A stretch of DNA of 64,000 bases from JALYXV01 sp963791545. GTDB lineage: Bacteria; Actinomycetota; Acidimicrobiia; Acidimicrobiales; Palsa-688. The position numbers and the translations under genes are program-made. Shown in pieces: positions 41,168 through 49,336 of the stretch. The first letter of the stretch is position 1. The number at the start of each line of letters is the position of its first letter. Location of the stretch: contig CAWBSR010000017.1 in NCBI GenBank assembly GCA_963791545.1, positions 434,001 through 498,000 of the forward strand, written 5' to 3'. Below the pieces are notes generated by a model. The model was not told where the DNA came from. It searched no databases and saw only the letters and a program-made list of their open reading frames with translations.

Positions 41168-44100
41168 CTACCCCCGCGACGTGATGAAGTACTTGGCCTT
41201 GGGGTGGTGGCAGATGATGGCGGCCGTCGTCTGCTCGGGGTGGAACTGCCACGAGGACGCCTCGCTGACTTCGACCCCGAGCCGTTCCGCCCCGACCAGT
41301 TCCGCGCACTTGGCGTTGTCCTCCAGGTTGGGGCAGGCCGGGTAGCCCCAGGAGTAGCGACCGCCGCGGTACTGCTGGCGGAACAAGCCCGCCACGCTGG
41401 GTCCGTCCTCGGACGCGAATCCCCATTCCTCCCGGATGCGGCGGTGCCAGTACTCGGCCAGCGCCTCGGCCATCTCCACGCCGAGGCCGTGCAGGTGCAG
41501 GTACTCGGTGTAGCGGTTCTCGGCGAAGAGGGCCGCGGTGGCCTCCGACACCGCCGCTCCCATGGTCACCACGCAGAACGCCGCGTAGTCCACCTCGCCC
41601 GAGTCGACGGGCCGGTAGAAGTCGCTGATGCACCGCCATGGTGAAACCGGCTGGCGGGGGAAACGGAACCGTAGCCACTCGCCGGTCCGTGACTCGTCCT
41701 TCCAGATGATCAGCTCATCGCCGTCCCCGTTGGCCGGGAAGTACCCGTAGCCGACTGCCGGCTGGAGGACGCCCTGGCGCCGGGCCGAGCCCAGCTCGGC
41801 TCGCAGCACCGCCCGTACCCGCTCCTTGAACTCGGCATCGGTTTCCCCGCCGGTCGGGCGATACCCCCATTGGTTCCTGAACAGCGCCGTCTCGTTGAGG
41901 TAGGCCGCGATCTCGTCCAGCGACAGCCCTTTTTCCACCCTTGATCCCACGAAGGGGGGCACGAAGATCGGGTTGTCCGTCTCCACCTCGGGGGAGCGGG
42001 CGGGCAGCACCGCAGCCCCGGCGTTGACAGACGAGCGGGGCGGCAGCGCCCGGCCCCCCAGGGCCACCCCGAAATCGGGATCCGCCTCCAGCCCCCCCGG
42101 CCCCCGCTTGAGCTCCATGAGGCGGTCCATGGTGTGCAGCCCCTCGAAGGCGTCCTTGCCGTAGAACAGGCGCCCTTCGTACACCGATCGCAGGTCCCGC
42201 TCAACGTAGTTGCGGGTCAGGGCGGCCCCGCCCAGCAGCACCGGCACCGCCGAGGCGCCTCGCTCGTTCATATCGAGCAGGTTGTCGCGCATGATGAGGG
42301 TGCTCTTGACCAAGAGCCCGCTCATGCCGATGGCATCGGCCCCCACTTCCGAAGCCTTCTCCAGCATGTCGTGGATCGGCACTTTGGTGCCCAGGTTGTG
42401 GACCTCGTAGCCGTTGTTGGTGAAGATGATGTCCACCAGGTTCTTGCCGATGTCGTGGACGTCGCCTTTGACGGTGGCCAGCACGATGCGGCCCTTGCCG
42501 CCCTCCTCCGAGCGCTCCATGTGGGGTTCGAGGTGGGCCACCGACGCCTTCATGGTCTCGGCCGACTGGAGCACGAACGGCAGCTGCATCTGACCGGAGC
42601 CGAACAGGTCGCCGACGATCTTCATGCCGCCCAGCAGGGTGTCGTTGACGATGGAGAGGGCGGCAACGCCCGACGCCAAGGCGAGATCCAGATCCGCTTC
42701 CAGCCCCTCGCGGTCGCCGTCGATGATCCGCTGGGCCAGGCGCTTTTCGACCGGCCAGCCGCTGCGATCCTCCTTGACGACGGCGCTGGCGGAGACGCCC
42801 TCGAACAGTCCCAGCAGCTCCTGCAGCGGGTCGTAGCCGGGGGAGCGCCGGTCGTAGATCAGGTCCAGGCACACCTCGACCACCCGGGGGTCGATCTTGT
42901 TGAGCGGCATGATCCGGGCCGCGTGCACGATGGCGGCGTCCAGGCCCGCCTGCTGGCACTCGTGCAGGAACACCGAGTTCAAGGCGTGCCGCGCCGCCGG
43001 GTTCAATCCGAACGAGATGTTGGACAGCCCCACGATGGTCCCCACGCCCGGCAAGGACGACTTGATCAGGCCGATGCCTTCGAGGGTCTCGATCCCGTCG
43101 CGGCGGCTCTCCTCCATTCCGGTGGAGATGGGCAGCACCAGGGGGTCGAACAGCAGGTCACCGGGGTCCATCCCGTAGCGGTCCACGGCCAGGTCGTAGA
43201 TGGACCGGGCGGCCCGCAGTTTCCACGACGCGGTACGGGCCTGGCCCTCCTCGTCGATGCAGGTGCACACCACTGCGGCGCCGTACTCCCGGGCCAGCGA
43301 AAGGAAGCGGTCGAATCGGGTGCCGGTCGAAGACCCGTCCTCGAGGTTGACGGAGTTGAGCAACGGCTTGCCCGCGATGCGCTGCAGGCCCGTCTCGATG
43401 ACCGGCGCCTCGGTCGAGTCCAACATCAGCGGCACCGTGGCCTGGGTGGCGAAACGCCCTGCCACCTGGGCCATGTCCGAGATGCCGTCCTCGCCGGTGT
43501 AGTCGACGCACACGTCGATGACATGCGCCCCTTCCTTCTCCTGGTCGCGGGCCATGGCCACGCAGGTGTCCCAGTCCGAGGCCAGCATGGCCTCCCGGAA
43601 GCGCTTGGAACCGTTGGCGTTGGTCCGCTCGCCGACCACCAGTACCGACGGCTCCTGGTCGAAGGGGACGTGGCTGTAAATCGAGGCGCAGCCCGGCTCC
43701 CAGGTGGGGGAGCGCCGCCCCGGCGCCAGGTCCCGGCACGCCGCCACCACGGCCGCCAGGTGCTCGGGCGTGGTGCCGCAGCACCCGCCCACCACCGACA
43801 GCCCGTATTCGGTGACGAAGCGGGCCTGATGCTCGGCCAGCTGGCGCGGCGTCAGGTCGTAGTGCATCCGACCCTCGACCACCGAGGGAAGGCCGGCGTT
43901 GGGCAGGCACGACAGCGGCATCCGGGCGTGCTGGGAGAGGTAGCGCAGGTGCTCGCTCATCTCCTGGGGCCCGGTGGCGCAGTTGATCCCCATGACGTCG
44001 GGGCGGATGGCGTCGAGGGTCGTGAGGGCGGCGCCGATCTCGGTGCCCATCAGCATCCGCCCCGTGAGCTCGATGGTGACCTGGGCCTGGATGGGCACCT

Positions 44101-44656
44101 GGCGCCCCACCGCCGCCATGGCCCGCCGACACCCGATCATGGCCGCCTTGACCTGGAGCAGGTCCTGGCAGGTCTCCACCACGAACAGGTCGACGCCGCC
44201 TTCGAGCAGCCCTGCCGCCGCCTCCTGGTAGCCGTCTCGCAGGTCGGCGAAGGAGATCTGGCCCAGCGACACCAGCTTGGTGCCCGGGCCCAGCGACCCC
44301 GCCACCCAGGCGTCCCGCCCGCCCCCGGCGCCCCGGTACCCGGCCGCCACCTCCCGGGCGATGCGCGCCGAGCGCTGCGCCAGCCCCCGGGTCCGGTGGG
44401 CGATGCCGTACTCGGCCAGCACCCAGGGCAGCGACCCGAAACTGTCGGTCTCGACCACGTCCACCCCGACGTCGAAGAACGACCGGTGGAGGTCGGCGAC
44501 CACATCGGGCCGGGTATCGCACAGCAGCTCGTTGCAGCCCTCCAGGGCCGGGCCCCCGAAATCGTCGGGGCCCAGGTCCCGCAGCTGCAGGTTGGTCCCG
44601 GTGGCGCCATCGAAAATCACGACCCGCTCGCGAAGCGCTTCCAGGTAGGTCGTCAT
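41168..44656 (-). CDS. metH: cobalamin-dependent methionine synthase
   Basis: 1162 residues in the full four-module order. Homocysteine domain: VIFDGATGTNLQL, zinc cysteines in GINCATGP and GGCCGTTPEHL. Folate domain: VGERTNANGSKRFREAML. B12 domain: DVHDIGKNLVDIIF with the axial histidine, and GMSGLLVKSTLIM. Reactivation domain: RPAVGYGYFPANGDGDELII. It methylates homocysteine with methyl-tetrahydrofolate in the cytoplasm. TAGCCT ends 6 bases before the ATG, so transcription is probably leaderless; no cobalamin or SAM riboswitch fits into the 83-base gap to the divergent gene. Confidence 0.96.
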   Translation of the reverse strand: MTTYLEALRERVVIFDGATGTNLQLRDLGPDDFGGPALEGCNELLCDTRPDVVADLHRSFFDVGVDVVETDSFGSLPWVLAEYGIAHRTRGLAQRSARIAREVAAGYRGAGGGRDAWVAGSLGPGTKLVSLGQISFADLRDGYQEAAAGLLEGGVDLFVVETCQDLLQVKAAMIGCRRAMAAVGRQVPIQAQVTIELTGRMLMGTEIGAALTTLDAIRPDVMGINCATGPQEMSEHLRYLSQHARMPLSCLPNAGLPSVVEGRMHYDLTPRQLAEHQARFVTEYGLSVVGGCCGTTPEHLAAVVAACRDLAPGRRSPTWEPGCASIYSHVPFDQEPSVLVVGERTNANGSKRFREAMLASDWDTCVAMARDQEKEGAHVIDVCVDYTGEDGISDMAQVAGRFATQATVPLMLDSTEAPVIETGLQRIAGKPLLNSVNLEDGSSTGTRFDRFLSLAREYGAAVVCTCIDEEGQARTASWKLRAARSIYDLAVDRYGMDPGDLLFDPLVLPISTGMEESRRDGIETLEGIGLIKSSLPGVGTIVGLSNISFGLNPAARHALNSVFLHECQQAGLDAAIVHAARIMPLNKIDPRVVEVCLDLIYDRRSPGYDPLQELLGLFEGVSASAVVKEDRSGWPVEKRLAQRIIDGDREGLEADLDLALASGVAALSIVNDTLLGGMKIVGDLFGSGQMQLPFVLQSAETMKASVAHLEPHMERSEEGGKGRIVLATVKGDVHDIGKNLVDIIFTNNGYEVHNLGTKVPIHDMLEKASEVGADAIGMSGLLVKSTLIMRDNLLDMNERGASAVPVLLGGAALTRNYVERDLRSVYEGRLFYGKDAFEGLHTMDRLMELKRGPGGLEADPDFGVALGGRALPPRSSVNAGAAVLPARSPEVETDNPIFVPPFVGSRVEKGLSLDEIAAYLNETALFRNQWGYRPTGGETDAEFKERVRAVLRAELGSARRQGVLQPAVGYGYFPANGDGDELIIWKDESRTGEWLRFRFPRQPVSPWRCISDFYRPVDSGEVDYAAFCVVTMGAAVSEATAALFAENRYTEYLHLHGLGVEMAEALAEYWHRRIREEWGFASEDGPSVAGLFRQQYRGGRYSWGYPACPNLEDNAKCAELVGAERLGVEVSEASSWQFHPEQTTAAIICHHPKAKYFITSRG

Positions 44657-44662
44657 CGCCTC

Positions 44663-44668
44663 AGGCTA
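44663..44668 (-). promoter_or_regulatory. -10 hexamer of metH
   Basis: TAGCCT on the minus strand ends exactly 6 bases before the metH ATG. On the opposite strand TAACAT (44729-44734) ends 5 bases before the GTG of the lipoprotein gene. Both genes lack a Shine-Dalgarno. Confidence 0.5.
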
Positions 44669-44739
44669 TCGGGGGGAAAATGCCTCCCCGGTACCATTCC
44701 GGTCCTGCGGGGGCCCGGGGCCGCTCGGTAACATGCGCC

Positions 44740-45111
44740 GTGCCCCGGCAGCTGCGAGCCCTCATCACTGTCACGATCGTGCTCCTTTTCCTCGGGGCCC
44801 CGGCGTGCGGGCTGCGTCACCACACCATCGCCCCCCGCAAGGGGACCCTCATCATCACGCCGCCTGCGGGCAAGCCGGCGACGCCGTTCATGCTGACCGC
44901 GGGCGGGTTCCGGCCCGGGGAGGCCATGACCTTCGAGATCGACGGGCCCAACAAGGCCCGCTTCGTCGGGCCGAGCCACACCGCCGACCCGACGGGGATG
45001 GTGGCCTCCACCTACAAGCCCCTGAGCACGGACCCGCCCGGGCCGTACACGGTGCTGGCCGTGGGCAACCAGGGGACCCGGGCCCAGGGGACCCTGACCG
45101 TCACCCCGTAG
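44740..45111 (+). CDS. small exported, probably lipid-anchored, protein
   Basis: 123 residues from GTG. The start (PRQLRALITVTIVLLFLGAPAC) is a signal peptide ending in a loose lipobox (APAC), followed by HHTIAPRKGTLIITPPAGKP and a domain with FMLTAGGFRPGEAMTFEIDG and YTVLAVGNQGTRAQGTLTVT. This is the pattern of small Ig-like domains of exported proteins (G-F-x-P-G-E). Function unknown. Confidence 0.65.
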   Translation: MPRQLRALITVTIVLLFLGAPACGLRHHTIAPRKGTLIITPPAGKPATPFMLTAGGFRPGEAMTFEIDGPNKARFVGPSHTADPTGMVASTYKPLSTDPPGPYTVLAVGNQGTRAQGTLTVTP

Positions 45112-45122
45112 GGATCGCCGCC

Positions 45123-45536
45123 GTGGACTCCTGGATCTGCCCCCAGTGCCAGCGGCGGTTCCGGCGCCGGGGCCAATCGCACGAGTGCTCACCGGCCATG
45201 GCCCTCGAGGAGTATTTTTCCACCGGGCCGGAACGGGAGCGCCCCATCTTCGAGGCGGTGATGGCGCATCTGGCGACGCTGGGACCGGTGCACGTCGAGC
45301 CGGTCTCGGTCGGCATCTTCATCAAGAAGTCGGGGACGTTCCTGCAGCTGCGACCTATGACCCGTTGGGTCGCCCTGTCCTTCCTGGTGCCCCATAAGAT
45401 CCAGCACTCCAAGATTGCCCGAAAGCCAGTCGGTTACGGCGGGCTCACCTATCACGTCGTGAACCTCCGCGGGCCGGAGGACGTGGACGACGACGTGCGG
45501 GGCTGGCTCACCGAATCGTATGCCGCCGTGCCTTAA
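45123..45536 (+). CDS. DUF5655-domain protein with N-terminal zinc finger
   Basis: 137 residues. CPQCQRRFRRRGQSHEC near the start is a short zinc finger, and ALEEYFSTGPERERPIFEAV followed by VGIFIKKSGTFLQLRPMTRW is typical of DUF5655, a family of unknown function that is often next to transport or DNA-related genes. GTG start 11 bases after the lipoprotein gene, so possibly the same transcript. No membrane segment. Confidence 0.82.
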   Translation: MDSWICPQCQRRFRRRGQSHECSPAMALEEYFSTGPERERPIFEAVMAHLATLGPVHVEPVSVGIFIKKSGTFLQLRPMTRWVALSFLVPHKIQHSKIARKPVGYGGLTYHVVNLRGPEDVDDDVRGWLTESYAAVP

Positions 45537-45554
45537 CCTCCTAAAGGTTCCCAG

Positions 45555-46712
45555 ATGACCGAGAGCTTCGACCATTTCGTGACCGCCGTGAAGACCCGGG
45601 CCCGGCCCGGTGTCACCACCTGGGCCATCCGGGGCCCAGCCGGCCAGACGGCGCGCATCGGTGTCGGGGATCCGGCCTTCGAGGTAGTCGTCAACAACGA
45701 CGCCGGTCTGGCCGCGGCGGCCTCGTTCTCCGAGCTGGCCATCGCCGAGGCCTACATGAACGGCGACATCGACTTCACGGGGGATTTCTTCCAGGTCATG
45801 GAGCTCCGCCACCTGGTCAAGGACCGCAGTTGGGCCCTCACTGCGTGGGCCCAGTTGAGCCCGCTCCTCTTCGGTCGCAAGCGCCTCAACCCCAAGTGGA
45901 TCGCCAAACACTACGACTCCAACAACGTGCAGACGGTGGGGCTCGACCAGGACTACTTCGTCTACACGCCCGGCATTTACCTGGACGACGACGACAGCCT
46001 CGAGGTGGGCTCGGCCCGGAAACTGGACTACGCCTTCGCCTCGCTCGGCCTCCACGACGGTGCCTCGCTGCTCGACGTCGGCTGCGGGTGGGGTGGGATG
46101 TCCCGCTACAGCGCCAGCCGAGGGGTCGAAGTGACCGGGATCACCCTGTCGCGCCATCAGCTGGAGTTCACCAAGGACCGCCTGCAGGAGGACGGGCTCA
46201 AGGGCACCATGCTCTACCAGGACTTCTTCACCTTCGAACCGGGCCGCCGCTTCGACGGGATCAGCATGATGGGCGTGATGGAGGACCTCTCCGACTACGA
46301 CCGGGTCTTCAAGCATCTGCGGGGGCTGCTGGCGCCGGGGGGCCGGATCTACTGCGACTTCGCGGCCTCGCCCCGGCGCTACGGCATCGCCTCCATAGTC
46401 ACCAAGCACGTGTGGCCGGGGAAGTTCCGGATGATCTACATGCCCCAGTTCACCAAGGCGGCGGCCGCCCACGGCTTCGACATCATCGAGATCGAGAACG
46501 ACCGCCGCAACTATCACCTGTGGACCAGGAAGGTCCACCAACGGTGGATCGAGCGGCGCGACGAGGCGTTGAAGATCGTCGACGAGCCCATGTGGCGGCT
46601 GATGCGGCTGCTGATGGCCGGGGTGTCGCACTCCATGGGCCCGACCGCGGCCGACGACACCGCCTACCGGGTGGTGCTCGGGTGGCGCAGTCCTGCCAAC
46701 GTCGAGGGCTGA
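45555..46712 (+). CDS. cyclopropane-fatty-acid-synthase-like methyltransferase
   Basis: 385 residues. The SAM motif LLDVGCGWGGMSRYSASRGV, ITLSRHQLEFTKDRL, the NPKWIAKHYDSNNVQ stretch before the fold and the VMEDLSDYDRVFKHLRGLLA region mark the CFA/mycolic-acid-cyclopropanase family. Such enzymes methylate or cyclopropanate acyl chains of membrane lipids. The classical catalytic cysteine-glutamate bicarbonate site is only partly recognisable, so the exact modification (cyclopropane, methyl branch or other) is open. AAAGG before the ATG. Confidence 0.88.
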   Translation: MTESFDHFVTAVKTRARPGVTTWAIRGPAGQTARIGVGDPAFEVVVNNDAGLAAAASFSELAIAEAYMNGDIDFTGDFFQVMELRHLVKDRSWALTAWAQLSPLLFGRKRLNPKWIAKHYDSNNVQTVGLDQDYFVYTPGIYLDDDDSLEVGSARKLDYAFASLGLHDGASLLDVGCGWGGMSRYSASRGVEVTGITLSRHQLEFTKDRLQEDGLKGTMLYQDFFTFEPGRRFDGISMMGVMEDLSDYDRVFKHLRGLLAPGGRIYCDFAASPRRYGIASIVTKHVWPGKFRMIYMPQFTKAAAAHGFDIIEIENDRRNYHLWTRKVHQRWIERRDEALKIVDEPMWRLMRLLMAGVSHSMGPTAADDTAYRVVLGWRSPANVEG

Positions 46713-46751
46713 CGGTAGGGTCGGAGCGAAGCTCGCGAAGGGAGTCGACTT

Positions 46752-47180
46752 ATGGCGGTACGCAGTGCTCACGCGCGATGGGAAGGGCCGCTGGTCGGCG
46801 GCAAAGGGACTATGGACACCGAGAGCGGGGCCTTTTCGGGTGATTACTCGTTCCCGTCCCGCTTCGAGGAGGGTGGCGGGACCAACCCCGAGGAGCTTCT
46901 CGGCGCCGCCCATGCCGGCTGCTTCTCGATGGCCCTGGCCCACCAACTGGCGGAGGGGGGCCACGTCGCCGCCAGCGTCGACACCACCGCCCACGTCACC
47001 ATCAAGCCCGTCGCGGGCGGCTTCGGCATCACCGCCGTCGAGCTGCTGTGCGAAGCCGTCGTCCCCGGCATCAGCGACGACGATTTCCAGGCCGCCGCGG
47101 CCGCGACCAAGGCCGGTTGCCCGGTGTCGAAGGCGCTGGCCGCGGTCCCGATCACGCTCAACGCAGTCCTCGTCTCCTGA
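46752..47180 (+). CDS. OsmC-family peroxide-resistance protein
   Basis: 142 residues. The two redox cysteines sit in LLGAAHAGCFSMAL and AATKAGCPVSKAL, and GAFSGDYSFPSRFEEGGGTN is typical of the OsmC subgroup that reduces organic hydroperoxides in the cytoplasm. AAGGGAG lies about 8 bases before the ATG. The stop is shared with the apparent start of the next gene (CTGA). Confidence 0.92.
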   Translation: MAVRSAHARWEGPLVGGKGTMDTESGAFSGDYSFPSRFEEGGGTNPEELLGAAHAGCFSMALAHQLAEGGHVAASVDTTAHVTIKPVAGGFGITAVELLCEAVVPGISDDDFQAAAAATKAGCPVSKALAAVPITLNAVLVS

Positions 47181-47758
47181 AGATCTACACCCGCAAGGGC
47201 GACGATGGGACCACTGGGCTGCTCTACGGCGGCCGGGTAGCCAAGCAATCGGACGCCATTGAGGCCAACGGGGCGGTCGACGAGGCCCAGGCGGCGCTCG
47301 GGCTGGCCCGGGCTGAAGCCGAGGCGGCCTCAGAGCTCGACGGGCTGCTGGTCGCCCTGGAACGGGACCTCTACGTGCTCATGGGTGAGCTGGCCACCGC
47401 CCCCGCCAACCGGGCCAAGTTGGTGGCCGGCCAAACCCGGGTGACATCCGGGATGGTCGAACGGCTCGAGGCGTTGATCGACGAGCTGACCGAGCGGTTC
47501 CCGCCCGTCACCGAGTTCGTGCTCCCCGGCCACGACCGGGCGTCCGCCGCCCTCGACCTGGCCCGGACCCTGGTCCGCCGGGCCGAGCGCCGGGCGCTCG
47601 CGCTACCCCTGGACGACTCGCTGGTCGTGCCCTACCTCAACCGCCTCTCCGACCTGTTGTGGACCATGGCCCGCTGGCAGGAGCACGGCGAATCCTTACC
47701 TAGTCGCCAATCGACACGATCTCCACTTGGAGAGGGCCACTCGGCGCCTGGTAGCTGA
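47177..47758 (+). CDS. PduO-type ATP:cob(I)alamin adenosyltransferase, apparent CTG start
   Basis: About 193 residues. LKIYTRKGDDGTTGLLYGGR (ATP site), the GAVDEAQAALGLARAE helix and FVLPGHDRASAALDLARTLV followed by RRAER are diagnostic of PduO adenosyltransferases, which make adenosylcobalamin. Family members begin with MVKIYT; here the codon in that place is CTG (47177-47179), overlapping the OsmC TGA as CTGA. No ATG, GTG or TTG is near in frame, and there is no Shine-Dalgarno, so reinitiation at CTG is the simplest model. The 3' end overlaps convergent greA by 59 bases. Confidence 0.85.
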   Translation: MKIYTRKGDDGTTGLLYGGRVAKQSDAIEANGAVDEAQAALGLARAEAEAASELDGLLVALERDLYVLMGELATAPANRAKLVAGQTRVTSGMVERLEALIDELTERFPPVTEFVLPGHDRASAALDLARTLVRRAERRALALPLDDSLVVPYLNRLSDLLWTMARWQEHGESLPSRQSTRSPLGEGHSAPGS

Positions 47759-48170
47759 CATGGGCCCCCGGTCGGTGGCCCATCAGGGCCTGGCCGAGCG
47801 GTGAGTTGGGGGAGATGATGGAGACGCCCTCCCGGCGCTCCTCGATCGACCCGATCAGGAAGCGCTCGACGTCGTCGTCGCCCTCATAGCGCAGCGAGAC
47901 GACGACGCCGGTCGTCACCGTGCCCGACGAGGCCGCCTTGGCGTCGACGATCTCGACCCCTTCGAGCATGCCCTGCAGCTGGCGGATGCGGGCCTCCATC
48001 TTCCCCTGGGAGTCCTTGGCGGCGTGGTAGTCGCCGTTCTCCGACAGGTCGCCCAACGCCCGGGCCGCCTCGATGGCCCGGGCGATCTCCACCCGACCTC
48101 GGGTCCGCAGGTCCTCGAGCTCCTCCTGGAGGCGATCGAAGGTGTCCCGGGAAAGCTGCGTCTGTGCCAT
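47700..48170 (-). CDS. greA: transcription elongation factor GreA
   Basis: 156 residues, standard length. An N-terminal coiled-coil finger (LQEELEDLRTRGRVEIARAI, ARALGDLSENGDYHAAKDSQ with the acidic tip) and a C-terminal FKBP-like domain (VERFLIGSIEERREGVSIIS, NSPLGQALMGHRPGAHVSY) are complete. It rescues backtracked RNA polymerase. TAAGGT on the minus strand ends 8 bases before the ATG. It is divergent from the leu operon; both promoters lie within 48171-48231. Confidence 0.95.
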   Translation of the reverse strand: MAQTQLSRDTFDRLQEELEDLRTRGRVEIARAIEAARALGDLSENGDYHAAKDSQGKMEARIRQLQGMLEGVEIVDAKAASSGTVTTGVVVSLRYEGDDDVERFLIGSIEERREGVSIISPNSPLGQALMGHRPGAHVSYQAPSGPLQVEIVSIGD

Positions 48171-48193
48171 ACGACGACACCTTACGGGCGCTG

Positions 48194-48222
48194 TTGACGC
48201 AGCGGGCCGGATCAACGACACT
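48194..48222 (+). promoter_or_regulatory. promoter of the leuB-ilvE-cimA operon
   Basis: TTGACG (48194-48199), a 17-base spacer and GACACT (48217-48222) form a sigma-70-type promoter. Transcription would begin near 48229-48232, at or just before the GTG of the leader peptide. Confidence 0.5.
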
Positions 48223-48231
48223 GGTGACGCT

Positions 48232-48267
48232 GTGTTCATCCTCGACGTCACCGTAATTATCGTCTAG
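48232..48267 (+). CDS. leader peptide rich in branched-chain residues
   Basis: GTG TTC ATC CTC GAC GTC ACC GTA ATT ATC GTC TAG encodes (M)FILDVTVIIV: seven of eleven residues are Ile, Leu or Val, and the last four codons are all Val or Ile. It lies between a promoter and a terminator hairpin ahead of leuB, ilvE and cimA, as expected for a ribosome-mediated attenuator sensing charged branched-chain tRNAs. No coding role beyond regulation is likely. Confidence 0.65.
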   Translation: MFILDVTVIIV

Positions 48268-48274
48268 CGCCCCG

Positions 48275-48328
48275 GACCGCCCCGGTGTGCGCCCTCGACC
48301 GTCCACTTGGTGGGCGGTCGTTTCGTTT
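48275..48328 (+). terminator. attenuator: terminator hairpin with competing antiterminator
   Basis: CGACCGTCCAC (48296-48306) pairs with GTGGGCGGTCG (48310-48320) over 11 positions (one G-U) with a TTG loop, and TTTCGTTT follows: an intrinsic terminator. GACCGCCC at 48275-48282 is the exact complement of GGGCGGTC (48312-48319) in the right arm, so it can form a mutually exclusive antiterminator. The leader stop codon is at 48265-48267: a ribosome that reaches it would cover the 48275 segment and favour termination, while one stalled earlier would leave it free. Confidence 0.65.
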
Positions 48329-48346
48329 CCAAGGAATCCAACTCGC

Positions 48347-49333
48347 GTGACCCGTTATCGAATCGCTGTGCTCGGTGGTGATGGGATCGGCCCCGAGGTG
48401 ATGGCCGAAGCCCTCAAGGTGTGCCGCGCCGCGGGCGCCCAACTCGACACGGTCGATTACGACCTGGGCGGCCGCCGCTACCTGGCTACGGGCGAGGTGC
48501 TGCCGGACCCGGTCCTCGCCGAACTGGCCGGCTACGACGCCATCCTGCTGGGGGCGGTCGGCAGCCCGTCGGTCCCTCCGGGTGTGCTCGAGCGGGGATT
48601 GTTGCTGAAGCTGCGCTTCGAGCTGGATCTGTACATCAACCTCCGCCCGTTCCTGGCCCCGGGGATCGACCTCGCCGTGGTGCGGGAGAACACCGAGGGC
48701 GGCTACGCCGGCGAGGGGGGCTTCCTGCGCCGGGGAACCCCCCACGAGGTGGCCACCCAGGGGTCGGTCAATACCCGCTTCGGCGTCGAGCGCTGCGTTC
48801 GCTTCGCCTTCGACCTGGCCCGCAGCCGCGATCGCCACCACCTCACCCTGGTCCACAAGACCAATGTCCTCACCTTTGCCGGCGACTTGTGGCAGCGGAC
48901 CTTCGACCAGGTGGCGCCCGAGTACCCCGAAGTCACGACCGGCTACAGCCACGTGGACGCCGCCTGTATCTATCTGGTCGAGTCCCCGCTCCGCTATGAC
49001 GTGATCGTCACCGACAACCTTTTCGGCGACATCCTCACCGACTTGGCGGGGGCCGTCTCCGGCGGGATCGGGCTGGCCGCGTCGGCCAACCTCAACCCGG
49101 CCCGGACCGGGCCGTCGCTGTTCGAGCCGGTGCACGGCAGCGCTCCCGACATCGCGGGGACGGGACGGGCCAACCCCCTCGCCGCCATCGTCTCGGCTGC
49201 CATGATGCTCGATTTCCTGGGCGAGAGCGGGGCTGCCGGCCGCATTACCAAGGCGGTAGCCGACTACCGCAGCCACACTGGAGCAGGTGCCTCGACGTCG
49301 CAGATTGGCGACGCCATTGCAGAAAGGGTGTAG
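48347..49333 (+). CDS. leuB: 3-isopropylmalate dehydrogenase
   Basis: 328 residues. VLGGDGIGPEVMAEALKVCR, VVRENTEGGYAGEGG, LVHKTNVLTFAGDLW (catalytic Lys), VTDNLFGDILTDLAGAVSGG (metal Asp) and FEPVHGSAPDIAGTGRANPL are canonical. It oxidatively decarboxylates 3-isopropylmalate in leucine synthesis, and the same enzyme acts on 3-methylmalate in the citramalate route to isoleucine, fitting the downstream cimA. GTG start with AAGGA upstream. First structural gene of the attenuated operon. Confidence 0.94.
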   Translation: MTRYRIAVLGGDGIGPEVMAEALKVCRAAGAQLDTVDYDLGGRRYLATGEVLPDPVLAELAGYDAILLGAVGSPSVPPGVLERGLLLKLRFELDLYINLRPFLAPGIDLAVVRENTEGGYAGEGGFLRRGTPHEVATQGSVNTRFGVERCVRFAFDLARSRDRHHLTLVHKTNVLTFAGDLWQRTFDQVAPEYPEVTTGYSHVDAACIYLVESPLRYDVIVTDNLFGDILTDLAGAVSGGIGLAASANLNPARTGPSLFEPVHGSAPDIAGTGRANPLAAIVSAAMMLDFLGESGAAGRITKAVADYRSHTGAGASTSQIGDAIAERV

Positions 49334-49336
49334 GAG

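Noticed and set aside
42134..44731. 865-residue open frame on the plus strand opposite metH
   Set aside because: Antisense of a complete, canonical metH. The product is Arg/His/Gly-rich without domains; high GC makes such shadow frames common.
44657..44739. Cobalamin or SAM riboswitch upstream of metH
   Set aside because: The 83-base gap is too short, and a -10 hexamer sits 6 bases before the ATG, leaving no leader.
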